Shown in pieces: positions 18,587 to 26,930 of a stretch of 64,000 bases of DNA. The position numbers were made by a program, and so were the translations under genes. Origin of the DNA: Halioglobus japonicus (GTDB taxonomy: Bacteria; Pseudomonadota; Gammaproteobacteria; Pseudomonadales; Halieaceae). Numbering within the stretch: the first letter of the stretch is position 1; each line of letters starts with the position of its first letter. The notes under the pieces are model-generated. The model searched no databases. It was not told the DNA's origin and saw nothing but the letters and a program-made list of their open reading frames with translations. The stretch lies in the NCBI RefSeq assembly GCF_001983995.1, contig NZ_CP019450.1:3348001-3412000 (forward strand). Reading direction: 5' to 3'.

Positions 18587-19407
18587 GGTTGGCGCTGCCG
18601 ATACGCTTCGGCGAAGCGTATCGCATCCAGATTGTCGATCAGCGCACCGTTGGGCACCTCCTCGACACGGGCACTTATTTCAAACATCGCCCGGCCCAAA
18701 TCGGTTCCACGAATCACCAGATGCCCCGGCGTGGCCAACCACTCGCCGAAGTACACCAACGCATTGGCGTATTCACTGGTGGGACGCACCCAGCCCGAAC
18801 GGTGACCAAAGGTCCGCAGGCCAGTGCCCGCTGCCATCTCGGAGACCTCACGTTCTGCGCGGCCCTTGTCCTTGGCCCATTGGGCGCTCTCCTCCTCGCC
18901 CGTGCCCATTCCTGTGACGTAATGGAATGCCATAGGGCCCTCGGTGCGCGCATCCAGCCAAGCAGTCACAAACGCCACCGGGAAGTGCACGTGAATCCAG
19001 CGGTAAGTGTCCTCGTCCATACCAATGGAAGTCGTCCCCAGTCCCCACATCACCGTGTTCACCTCTGCCAATTGACTGGATAAGGTAGCGTAATCAGTGA
19101 AGTCTTCATGCATGATAACCTTGACCCGGCCCGTCGCCTGGCCTTCCTCAAGCCGCGGAGACATGCGCCGGGTTACAGCATAAACAGTGTCCACCTCCGG
19201 CGCGAGCATCGCCGCTTTCAGCAATCCATCACCGACTGAACCTGTCGCTCCGAACACCATCACGGTGTGGTTCGCCTCCTCTGCGAGCACCGGGTTTGGC
19301 TGCGGCTCCAGGGTGCCAAGCGTCAGCAACCCCCATAGGTTCAGTCCGACAATCAGCAACACCAGTGCAGCAACGACGGCCAGCAGTAATCTGCGCAACA
19401 TGACCAT
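18583..19407 (-). CDS. membrane-anchored NAD(P)-binding (atypical SDR) protein
   Basis: 274 residues. One N-terminal membrane helix (residues 5-25) precedes a Rossmann fold with GATGSVG at 53-59, the glycine pattern of atypical/extended SDRs. No YxxxK catalytic pair is obvious, so it may bind NAD(P) as a sensor or act in an unusual reaction. It ends a six-gene export operon and overlaps the channel gene by one base (TGATG). A related Rossmann lipoprotein begins at 63721. Function unknown. Confidence 0.8.
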   Translation of the reverse strand: MVMLRRLLLAVVAALVLLIVGLNLWGLLTLGTLEPQPNPVLAEEANHTVMVFGATGSVGDGLLKAAMLAPEVDTVYAVTRRMSPRLEEGQATGRVKVIMHEDFTDYATLSSQLAEVNTVMWGLGTTSIGMDEDTYRWIHVHFPVAFVTAWLDARTEGPMAFHYVTGMGTGEEESAQWAKDKGRAEREVSEMAAGTGLRTFGHRSGWVRPTSEYANALVYFGEWLATPGHLVIRGTDLGRAMFEISARVEEVPNGALIDNLDAIRFAEAYRQRQP

Positions 19408-19847
19408 CAGGCGGACGCCTGACGGCGGGCAGCGCGCACCCGCTTCAATGCATCCTGCAGTGCAGACATCATCACGGCCGTGGACACACCAATCATCAGC
19501 ACGCCATTCACTGCCTGCAGCGGGCCCAGCACTCGATGCTCTTCGCTCATGACAATGTCGCCGTAGCCCAGCGTCGCGAAGTTCACCGCCGAGTGATAAA
19601 AGGCCGTCAGGAAATCAGTAAACTCACCCAGCTGAACAAAGACCGCCGCCCAGATCGCAATCTGAATAAAATTGCCCATGACCAGCACTACCATAACGCC
19701 ACTGATCACCCCTAGTATGCTGACAAACGTCGGCGCCTTACTGCTGTCGATATGCCGCGCATAGAACGCCACTGACAGCACCGCCAACATGGCCTGCACA
19801 AGCAGGCAGACGACCATGACCGCGAGGCCGACGAACAAATTAAGCAT
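19407..19847 (-). CDS. small two-pore-helix ion channel (K+ channel-like)
   Basis: 146 residues with the potassium-selectivity signature TLGYGD at 92-97, preceded by a pore helix (AFYHSAVNFA). Hydrophobic segments lie at about 4-27, 43-72 and 108-130. There is no RCK or cyclic-nucleotide domain, so gating would come from elsewhere. I chose ATG 19847, which overlaps the preceding gene's end by 8 bases; an upstream extension of the frame is out of context. It sits within an export operon, which is unusual for a K+ channel. Confidence 0.83.
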   Translation of the reverse strand: MLNLFVGLAVMVVCLLVQAMLAVLSVAFYARHIDSSKAPTFVSILGVISGVMVVLVMGNFIQIAIWAAVFVQLGEFTDFLTAFYHSAVNFATLGYGDIVMSEEHRVLGPLQAVNGVLMIGVSTAVMMSALQDALKRVRAARRQASA

Positions 19848-20870
19848 GCTTGAGTCTCCGTGCATGATTTTTCTGATATTGCCGCTGCCGCAGATACTCC
19901 AGGAACAGCATTGCCACCCAGGCGTAAAGCGCCACGAATATAAACAGACCGAAACGCACCGCGAACGCTGTGGCGGGGTCCTTGCCATTGGCACTGTCGG
20001 CCACCGCCGGACCAATGAAAATCAACAGGGTCACCATAACGTTCTGCCAGTAAGTCGGCGGGTAGCGACTCGCCACCACGCCATACAGGCGCGACACGAT
20101 GAATACGCTGAATATCAGCATCCACAAAAAGAACATCCAGAGGTTCGGTGTAATCTTCAGGCACATCCAGAACACGATAGCCAGTGCGCCGGCCATAAAC
20201 GTCGAACCAAGCAACTCGGCGCCAGCGCCTTTTACCGACGTCAATTCAGTCTGCTGACCCAGCGTTACCGACTTCATGATAATCGGCATATAAAACGTGG
20301 GATTAGTCAGGCCAAGCAGGTAAGCGGGAAATACAATGAGCGTAGCGCGCGCAGACTGCCAGCGCGACTCCACAGGCTCTGGTGGCGGCGGCTGGGGGCG
20401 GGCTCATCCGGCTCGGGGAAAAAGGGATAGACAATCCACTGGCAGACAATGGCAATCGCTATCGCAATCATCAGTTCCTGGATTAGGAGAACCGCGAGAC
20501 TGTGCCCGAGTTGGCCCACCATGGTAATCATGGTCAACCCCATTGTGAGCAATGCGCCCACCGGGCCCTTGCCCATATTCAAGGTCAGGTAGTTCGCCAG
20601 AAACAGGCCGAGCAGCACCAGCAACAGCCCGACAAAGGGGTAGTGACTCAACAGCGGTGTAATCAGAATACCGATGCCCAGACACAGGGCCACTGCCAAT
20701 GGCAGACCGATCAAGCCTTTCACACCCGGCGGCGGTTTGGGTTGCGCCGCCAGCATGAAAGCAAAAAGCGGCGCCATGAACGGAAAGCTCAGCGCCATCG
20801 AATACCCGGCCACCAGAGCCAGCGAGATGTTAAAGCTGAGCCGGAATACGCGCCTGGTGCCGAGGTTCAT
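19840..20870 (-). CDS. DUF2955 (FUSC-like) membrane protein (frameshifted near 20394-20402)
   Basis: Restored length is 343 residues with about ten hydrophobic segments in two halves, split by a charged proline-rich linker (FFPEPDEPAP then PPPPEPVESRW). The frame breaks in that linker at a C5 run on the coding strand; one more C joins the halves. Read as given, the first half stops at 20307 and the second would need a GTG at 20373. DUF2955 proteins pair with HlyD-type adaptors, as AaeB does with AaeA, and probably export aromatic or amphipathic compounds. The HlyD gene directly upstream (19-base gap) fits this. Confidence 0.83.
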
Positions 20871-20888
20871 GGGAGGGCCTTCGCTACG

Positions 20889-22010
20889 CTAGTAGGCGTA
20901 GGACATGATGCTCATGAAACGCACATAGAGGTGGCCAAAGAACCGTGTTAACCACGCCTCTTCGCTGTAGGCGATCACCGCCGCCTGTCCGCCCACTCTA
21001 AGCTGGCCGAGCAGTGCTTCGTCCTGACGAGGGTCAAACCTGACGACCACCGGGAAGCGCTGTGATTGACGCAACCAATCGCGATCGTTGTCGATACTGG
21101 GCAGCGTGCCTGGCTTGGCACTGCGGCCCGCGGAAATGCCTTTGCCGATATTATCAACCACACCGTCAAACACCCGACCGGGCAATGAATCGAACACAAT
21201 CTCCACCGGTGTACCGGACACCATGTGGCCCAGGTTATTCTCGGTAAATTCTGCCTGCACCCACACTTCGTTAAGCGAAATCAACGTCATCACCGGGTGT
21301 CCGGCACCGGCGAATAACCCGACGTCCACTTTAAGGTCGGTAATTTCACCGCGATCTGTGGCCGTCACCGTGGTGTGGGCCAGATCGAGTTCAGCTTTTT
21401 CAACGCCTGTTCTGGCAATCGCCAGAATGGTGTTGAACTCCTCATCGGACTCGCCACCCTTGGCGTTAATCGCCTGCTGAATACCCGCCTCTGCAGCGGT
21501 GACAGCGGCCCGGGACTGATCCAGGGTTGCCCGAGACACCTCCAGGCGCCGGGTAGAAATGGTGCCTGGATCTTCCTTATAAAGACGCTCGAGGCGATCA
21601 GTATCTTTCTGTGCTTTTTCCAGGTTCGCCTGGGCGGCCAGCAAATTGGCTCTCGCTGCTTCTACTGCAGCATCTCCGGCATCGACCTGACTAAGGGCAT
21701 TCTGATAATCCGAGCGCGCCTTGGCGAGCGCAATCTCATACTGTGAGGTATCAATCTGGAAAAGCGGCTGCCCGGCCTCTACCCGGGAGTTGGTCTCTAC
21801 CAGCACTTCGGTAACGATGCCCGACACCTGTGGGGCAACACCGATCACATAAGCCTGTACTCGCGCCTGGGTGGTATAGGGGGTATAGCGATCAGAGGCC
21901 AGGTACCAGCTGAGGCTAAGCAGAATGACCACCGCAATCACCAACCCACCCTTTTTTACGGCGGCGTCGGCCTCTGGAGCTTCATCTTGTTGTGTTTCAG
22001 TGTCGCTCAT
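20889..22010 (-). CDS. HlyD/EmrA-family membrane fusion (adaptor) protein
   Basis: 373 residues. One inner-membrane helix at about 20-40 is followed by a biotinyl-lipoyl-like segment (PQVSGIVTEVLV, ETNSRVEAGQPLF). A coiled-coil hairpin (about 90-200, rich in Ala, Glu and Gln) and a beta-barrel domain complete it. It links the inner-membrane permease to the outer-membrane factor across the periplasm. Upstream is the outer-membrane factor gene (23-base gap), downstream DUF2955. Confidence 0.9.
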   Translation of the reverse strand: MSDTETQQDEAPEADAAVKKGGLVIAVVILLSLSWYLASDRYTPYTTQARVQAYVIGVAPQVSGIVTEVLVETNSRVEAGQPLFQIDTSQYEIALAKARSDYQNALSQVDAGDAAVEAARANLLAAQANLEKAQKDTDRLERLYKEDPGTISTRRLEVSRATLDQSRAAVTAAEAGIQQAINAKGGESDEEFNTILAIARTGVEKAELDLAHTTVTATDRGEITDLKVDVGLFAGAGHPVMTLISLNEVWVQAEFTENNLGHMVSGTPVEIVFDSLPGRVFDGVVDNIGKGISAGRSAKPGTLPSIDNDRDWLRQSQRFPVVVRFDPRQDEALLGQLRVGGQAAVIAYSEEAWLTRFFGHLYVRFMSIMSYAY

Positions 22011-22033
22011 AGTTCACCTGATTTCATCGCGAA

Positions 22034-23554
22034 TTATTGTTCGGGCAGCGGTACCGGATCATCCAGCATGCCATCCCAATCGGTGCGCTCCTGCATAATC
22101 TGGCGCAGTTCTTCCGGCACCAGATCCTCGGCTTCGGCGGGCTGCCACCCACCGCCCAGCGCCCGGTAAAAATCGATCACCGAATTGATATGTTCACCCT
22201 GATTGCTCACATACGCAGACGACCTTGCAGCGCGCGACTGCTGCGCAGTCAGCACGCGCTGAAAGTCCGAGTAACCTTCCTGGTAACGCTTGGTAGACAG
22301 TGCCAGTGAGCGGTCTGCCGCTTCCAGTGCCGAACTGAGCAAGGCCTGTTGTTCCCGAGTTTTCACCACGCTCACCGCGGCGTTATCAATCTCCGATGCG
22401 GCAGCCAGCACCGTCAGCTGATAGGCTTGAATCGTCTGCTGCAGGCGAACATCCTGGACGCGTACGCTGTTTTCAATGCGATCGTAGTTGAACAGGTTCC
22501 AGGTAAAACTGGGGCCAATCGCCGTGCCCAGGGTATCGTTGGTGACATCCAGCGAATTGCCCGACCAGCCGATGGTGCCAAACAGCGAGATCGACGGGTA
22601 AAGATCGGCCTTGGCGACACCAATCTGGGCGGACTGGGCAGCAACTGTCCAGGCCGCGGTGCGAACATCTGGCCGCCGCATTAACAGCACCGCCGGGTAA
22701 GCTTCGATAAACAGCGGATTGAGATTGGGCAGGGTGGCGGGCACGGCATCCAGCTCAGGGACATTACCAGGCTCGCGTCCCAACAGAATTGCCAGCGCGT
22801 TTTCCAGTTGCTGCAGGGCGATCTCAAAGTTGGGAATGGACGACAACGTGGCCAGATACTGCGTGCGGGCCTGCTGCACGTCAAGCTCTGCCGACTGGCC
22901 GCTTTCATACAAGGCGGTTGTAATCTCCAAGCTACGCTTTTGTAACGCCGCATTCTCTTGCGCTATATCGATCAGGCGTGCGGTTGTGCGCCAGGAGTAA
23001 TAAGCCTGGGCTACTTGAGCCGCCAGTAACACCTGGGCATTCTGCTGGTTGGTCACAGACGCAAAAAATGCCGCGTCAGCAGATTCAATACTGCGGCGGT
23101 ACTTGCCCCAGAAATCCATTTCCCAGCCGATATCAAAACCGGCATCGTAGGCGTTGAGGTCGGAGTGGTCGCCGGAATTGTCACCTTCTGTAGGCCAGCT
23201 GTCGGTGCGCGCCCAGGAACCACTGGCGCGTTGAACCTGCGGATATTGCAGGCCGGTGGCCACGCCCAATAATGCCTTGCTCTCCAGCACCGAAAGTCCA
23301 GCCAGGCGCAACGTCGGATTCTCTTTTCTGGCGGTCGAGATCAGGTCATTGAGTACCGGGTCACTGAAAGCCTCCCACCAGAAACTGAGATCGTCCATCT
23401 CATCAGACGTCGACAGGGCCTGGCCATACAGGTCGGTTGCCCAGGTGTCGATCCAATCTACTGCGGGTTCTTCATAGTCCGGTCCGAGATTGGTACAGGC
23501 CTGCAGCGCGAGCAGGCCGCAACCCGTCGCGAGCGCCCTCACCCACAGCCTCAT
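22034..23554 (-). CDS. outer-membrane efflux lipoprotein, TolC/NodT family
   Basis: 506 residues. The signal peptide ends in lipobox LQAC, with the lipidated Cys at 20. The body holds two repeated outer-membrane-efflux halves with long alpha-hairpins. It forms the outer-membrane duct of a tripartite pump. The ATG overlaps the stop of the AI-2E-family gene by four bases (ATGA), so translation is coupled. Along with HlyD and DUF2955 it makes a complete export system. Confidence 0.92.
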   Translation of the reverse strand: MRLWVRALATGCGLLALQACTNLGPDYEEPAVDWIDTWATDLYGQALSTSDEMDDLSFWWEAFSDPVLNDLISTARKENPTLRLAGLSVLESKALLGVATGLQYPQVQRASGSWARTDSWPTEGDNSGDHSDLNAYDAGFDIGWEMDFWGKYRRSIESADAAFFASVTNQQNAQVLLAAQVAQAYYSWRTTARLIDIAQENAALQKRSLEITTALYESGQSAELDVQQARTQYLATLSSIPNFEIALQQLENALAILLGREPGNVPELDAVPATLPNLNPLFIEAYPAVLLMRRPDVRTAAWTVAAQSAQIGVAKADLYPSISLFGTIGWSGNSLDVTNDTLGTAIGPSFTWNLFNYDRIENSVRVQDVRLQQTIQAYQLTVLAAASEIDNAAVSVVKTREQQALLSSALEAADRSLALSTKRYQEGYSDFQRVLTAQQSRAARSSAYVSNQGEHINSVIDFYRALGGGWQPAEAEDLVPEELRQIMQERTDWDGMLDDPVPLPEQ

Positions 23555-24690
23555 TCCGATGCCTCAGCCTCTTCATTTGAGGCGGCTGCAGCGGCGGCCT
23601 CGGCAGCTTCCTCGGCCTCATGCATCGCCACCCACTTCATGAACAGCTGATACCCGACAGCGAGAATAACCGCGCCAACAAACAGGCCAACAAAGCCCAT
23701 GGACATCATTCCGCCGAGCGCACCGAGCAGTATGACCGGCATGGGTGCCTCGACGCCACGGCCCAACAGCATGGGCTTAAGCACGTTATCGGCAAGACCC
23801 GCTACGACCAGGTAAACCGACCAGACGATCGCCATGACCTGGGAATTGTCGCCATTTTTGAATATCCAGATGACCACAGGAATCACCACCAGCGCCGCCG
23901 GTAATTGCATAATCGCCAGAAGCAACACCACCAGCGCCAACAGTCCCGCAGCTGGCACGCCTGCGCCAAGCAAGCCAATGCCTACCAGCACTGCTTGAAT
24001 AAAGGCCACACCCAGCACCCCGGCAGCCACTGAACGCGTCGTCATGGTCGCCAGATTATGCACCTCCGCACCGTGTTTAGGACCAACGATCCGCGTCACA
24101 ATGTTCTCCATTGCATCATTGGCGCTGTGGCCAAACGCCATCATAATGCCGGCGACAATCAGTGAACCCAGGAACAGCAAAACAGTGCCCACGGTACTCT
24201 TGGCCGCGGACATACCACTGGTTATCAGGGATTCCAAGGAAGTCTTATTCGCCTGAATAAACGCCGGAAGGTTTTCCGAAGCAGCAGACCAGGCGTTATA
24301 AACATCCTCGCCAACGACCGGCCAGTTCGCCACATTTTCCTTGGGCGGGCGCAACTCCAGCGTGCCCGCGTGATAGCGGTCGGCAATGGATGTTGCATGC
24401 TCAGCCAGCGAACCGCCCAACAGCACAACAGGAATACCAATACCCAGCAGGCCGACGATAACGATTACCGTCGATGCGCGCCCCTGATTGCCCCCAAGGC
24501 GCGCCGCTAGTCCCTGATGCAATGGATATATTGTCACCGCCAGAATCAATGCCCATATCATCAGGCTGAGGAACGGGCTGAACACCCGGAAAGACGCCAC
24601 AACCATCAGGGCCACAAGGCCCACTCTGATAAGTGCATCGGTGAATTCCTGCACGGTCATCGCGTGACCGGGCTGTTCGTTATCGCTCAT
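23551..24690 (-). CDS. AI-2E family transporter (PerM-like membrane protein)
   Basis: 379 residues with about eight membrane helices and the family's hydrophilic loop (residues 90-150). The tail is Ala/Glu-rich (EEAEEAAEAAAAAA). Members include TqsA, PerM and Na+/H+ antiporter-like proteins, so an exporter or ion-exchange role is possible. I chose ATG 24690, which has AAAGGGGG upstream; a start 11 codons earlier is unlikely. First gene of the minus-strand export operon. Confidence 0.87.
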   Translation of the reverse strand: MSDNEQPGHAMTVQEFTDALIRVGLVALMVVASFRVFSPFLSLMIWALILAVTIYPLHQGLAARLGGNQGRASTVIVIVGLLGIGIPVVLLGGSLAEHATSIADRYHAGTLELRPPKENVANWPVVGEDVYNAWSAASENLPAFIQANKTSLESLITSGMSAAKSTVGTVLLFLGSLIVAGIMMAFGHSANDAMENIVTRIVGPKHGAEVHNLATMTTRSVAAGVLGVAFIQAVLVGIGLLGAGVPAAGLLALVVLLLAIMQLPAALVVIPVVIWIFKNGDNSQVMAIVWSVYLVVAGLADNVLKPMLLGRGVEAPMPVILLGALGGMMSMGFVGLFVGAVILAVGYQLFMKWVAMHEAEEAAEAAAAAASNEEAEASE

Positions 24691-24765
24691 AGTGCCCCCT
24701 TTGTTTGCTCTACAACCACGCACAGTACGAATATCTCTATATTACCCTCGACATTCGCAGCGTAG

Positions 24766-24778
24766 ATTGCATTGCAAT
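24766..24778. promoter_or_regulatory. 13-base palindrome in the divergent region 24691-24911
   Basis: ATTGCATTGCAAT is a perfect inverted repeat around one central base, midway between the AI-2E export operon and the acyl-CoA ligase. It could be an operator for either side. A TATAGT at 24782-24787 has no matching -35. The rest of this 221-base gap shows no other structure. Confidence 0.25.
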
Positions 24779-24911
24779 AGTTATAGTTAGTGAAACCTGC
24801 TTAAGCAAATTCATGGCGGCTACGATAGCACAGCTGATTTGACACAGCTGACCACACCCCGCAGACTCCCCAACGGCCATAAATTCTAACAAAAAGGTGC
24901 TACACAACAGC

Positions 24912-26465
24912 ATGCTGGTTCATCATTATCTCGAGTACTATTCACGCAATACTCCCGACCTTCCCTGCCTGACCACCGAAGGCCAAACCTACACCTATGG
25001 CAGCATCAACACCCGCGCCAATCGACTCGCCCATGGATTGCTCGAGCTCGGTGTTAGCGTTGGTGAGCGCGTGGGAATTCTCGGTGAAAACAGCCTGGAG
25101 CACCTGCTGCTGTATATGGCCACCAGTAAGATCGGCGCCGTCAGCGTCTCGCTCAACTATCGACTGGCACCCGCCGAACTCGCCTACATTATCGGCGACG
25201 CCCAGTGCCGCGCACTGCTGGCACTCGATGGTATGGACGAAACACTCATAGACCTGCGCCGCCAGATCGACGATGAAATCCAGATCATTTCCCAGGGATT
25301 TGACAACACCCTGGTGCTAGACGACTGGAGCGCCGACTTCCCGACCACAAATCCCGATCAAGATGTAGCCTCTGACCAGCCTTTCGTACAGCTTTACACC
25401 AGCGGCACAACCGGCAACCCAAAAGGTGTGGTGAGCTCGCACTTTAATATGCTGTCGCTCGCTGCCATGAATACCACGGCGACGCCGCACAGACCGAGCC
25501 CCGGCTACTCCACCATTCTCTGCGCCCCCATGTTCCATATCGGTGGCACCGGGTCGATTGTGTACAACATTACCCACGGCATACGCACACTGATGCACCG
25601 CGTGTTCGACCCGGTGCGGATTGTCGACGACATCGAGCAGTACGGTGTGAATAACGTGTTCATGGTGCCGGCCATGATTATGGCCGTTCTACAGTTACCG
25701 GACATCGAGCAGCGGGACTTCAGCAAACTCAAGCAGGTGTTCTACGGTGCGTCACCGATTTCTGAATCGGTGCTGCGCCGTGCCCTGGAGATTTTCCAGT
25801 GCGACTTTATTCAGATGTACGGCATGACCGAGACTACCGGTACTGTCGTCAATCTGACCGCCGACGATCACCGCAAGGCACTGGCAGGGCGCCCCGAACT
25901 GCTGCGCTCATGCGGCCGCCCCTCGGTGGGTGGGCGCGCCAAAGTGGTCGATCTGGAAGGCAACGAAGTTCCACGGGGCGACATCGGAGAAATCTGGTTG
26001 TACTCCGATACCAATATGCTGTCTTACTACAACCTGCCCGACGCCACTGCGGCCAACCTCACCGACGGCTGGGTACACACCGGTGACGCAGGTTACATGG
26101 ATGATGAAGGCTACCTGTATCTAAAAGATCGTATGAAAGATATGGTCGTCAGCGGCGGGGAAAACATCTACCCGGTAGAAGTGGAGAATGCCCTGGCCAA
26201 GCACGAGGCGGTACAGGATGTCGCTGTGATCGGTGTCCCCGATGACAAGTTTGGCGAGGCGTTGCTGGCCTTTGTCGTACTCAGTGACGGTGCGCAGCTT
26301 GACGCTGAGACAATGATTGCATTCCTGCGCGAGCACATTGCCGGCTATAAGATTCCGCGCAAACTGGAACTCATCGAAGAACTACCGCGCAACCCGTCGG
26401 GCAAGATACTCAAGAAAATTCTGCGCGCCCCATACTGGGAGGGCGCAGAGCGGCAAATCGGCTAA
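24912..26465 (+). CDS. acyl-CoA synthetase (AMP-binding, class I)
   Basis: 517 residues from ATG 24912; a GTG at 24897 could add five residues, and the start is not well decided. The adenylate-forming motifs are YTSGTTGNPKG (about 163-173), GMTETTG (about 303), HTGDAG (about 388) and a C-terminal PSGKILK with the catalytic Lys. It activates a fatty or other carboxylic acid to acyl-AMP then acyl-CoA. Chain length cannot be read. Stops convergently with the CBS gene, with four shared bases. Confidence 0.9.
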   Translation: MLVHHYLEYYSRNTPDLPCLTTEGQTYTYGSINTRANRLAHGLLELGVSVGERVGILGENSLEHLLLYMATSKIGAVSVSLNYRLAPAELAYIIGDAQCRALLALDGMDETLIDLRRQIDDEIQIISQGFDNTLVLDDWSADFPTTNPDQDVASDQPFVQLYTSGTTGNPKGVVSSHFNMLSLAAMNTTATPHRPSPGYSTILCAPMFHIGGTGSIVYNITHGIRTLMHRVFDPVRIVDDIEQYGVNNVFMVPAMIMAVLQLPDIEQRDFSKLKQVFYGASPISESVLRRALEIFQCDFIQMYGMTETTGTVVNLTADDHRKALAGRPELLRSCGRPSVGGRAKVVDLEGNEVPRGDIGEIWLYSDTNMLSYYNLPDATAANLTDGWVHTGDAGYMDDEGYLYLKDRMKDMVVSGGENIYPVEVENALAKHEAVQDVAVIGVPDDKFGEALLAFVVLSDGAQLDAETMIAFLREHIAGYKIPRKLELIEELPRNPSGKILKKILRAPYWEGAERQIG

Positions 26466-26887
26466 CGGGCGTCGAAAATTTTGCGCCGCGAATGCTCCAT
26501 CAGCGCCCATAGAATATTGCTGGAACTCACCTGACCAACCAGCTTGCCGTCCTCCAATACCGGGCGGCGGCGCTGGCGGGTATCGAGCATGGCCTGAGCC
26601 ACTTCAACAATACCGTCTTGCGGCGACACGGTTGCCAGATCGGTGCTCATGGCATCCCGAACGAATGATTGCTCAGGATCGCCATCGTTGTACACCGCGG
26701 TGAGCACCGCCTTGATGCAATCGAGTTCAGAGAGAATGCCCACAGCGCGACCCTCGTCGTCGGTCACCGTGAGGCCTGTGAGCTTGTATTCGACAATCTT
26801 CTCAATCGCTTCCACCAGATTGGCGTCGCTACCAATCGTCAGTGGATTGCGGCGCATACAATCGCCGATAACGCTGGGTCCTGGCAT
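26462..26887 (-). CDS. CBS-domain protein
   Basis: 141 residues consisting of two CBS repeats (about 8-64 and 76-132) and nothing else. Such Bateman modules bind AMP, ATP or NAD-type ligands and regulate a partner. No enzyme domain is fused, so it must act on another protein. Single gene between the acyl-CoA ligase (tail to tail) and the patatin gene 43 bases upstream of its start. Confidence 0.9.
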   Translation of the reverse strand: MPGPSVIGDCMRRNPLTIGSDANLVEAIEKIVEYKLTGLTVTDDEGRAVGILSELDCIKAVLTAVYNDGDPEQSFVRDAMSTDLATVSPQDGIVEVAQAMLDTRQRRRPVLEDGKLVGQVSSSNILWALMEHSRRKIFDAR

Positions 26888-26930
26888 AGAGATTTTCCTC
26901 GTGGTTGCCTGTCACCCTACTATAGCAGTA

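Noticed and set aside
24829..24852. Direct repeat CACAGCTGA in the 24691-24911 gap
   Set aside because: Only two short imperfect copies, no symmetry and no promoter elements in register.
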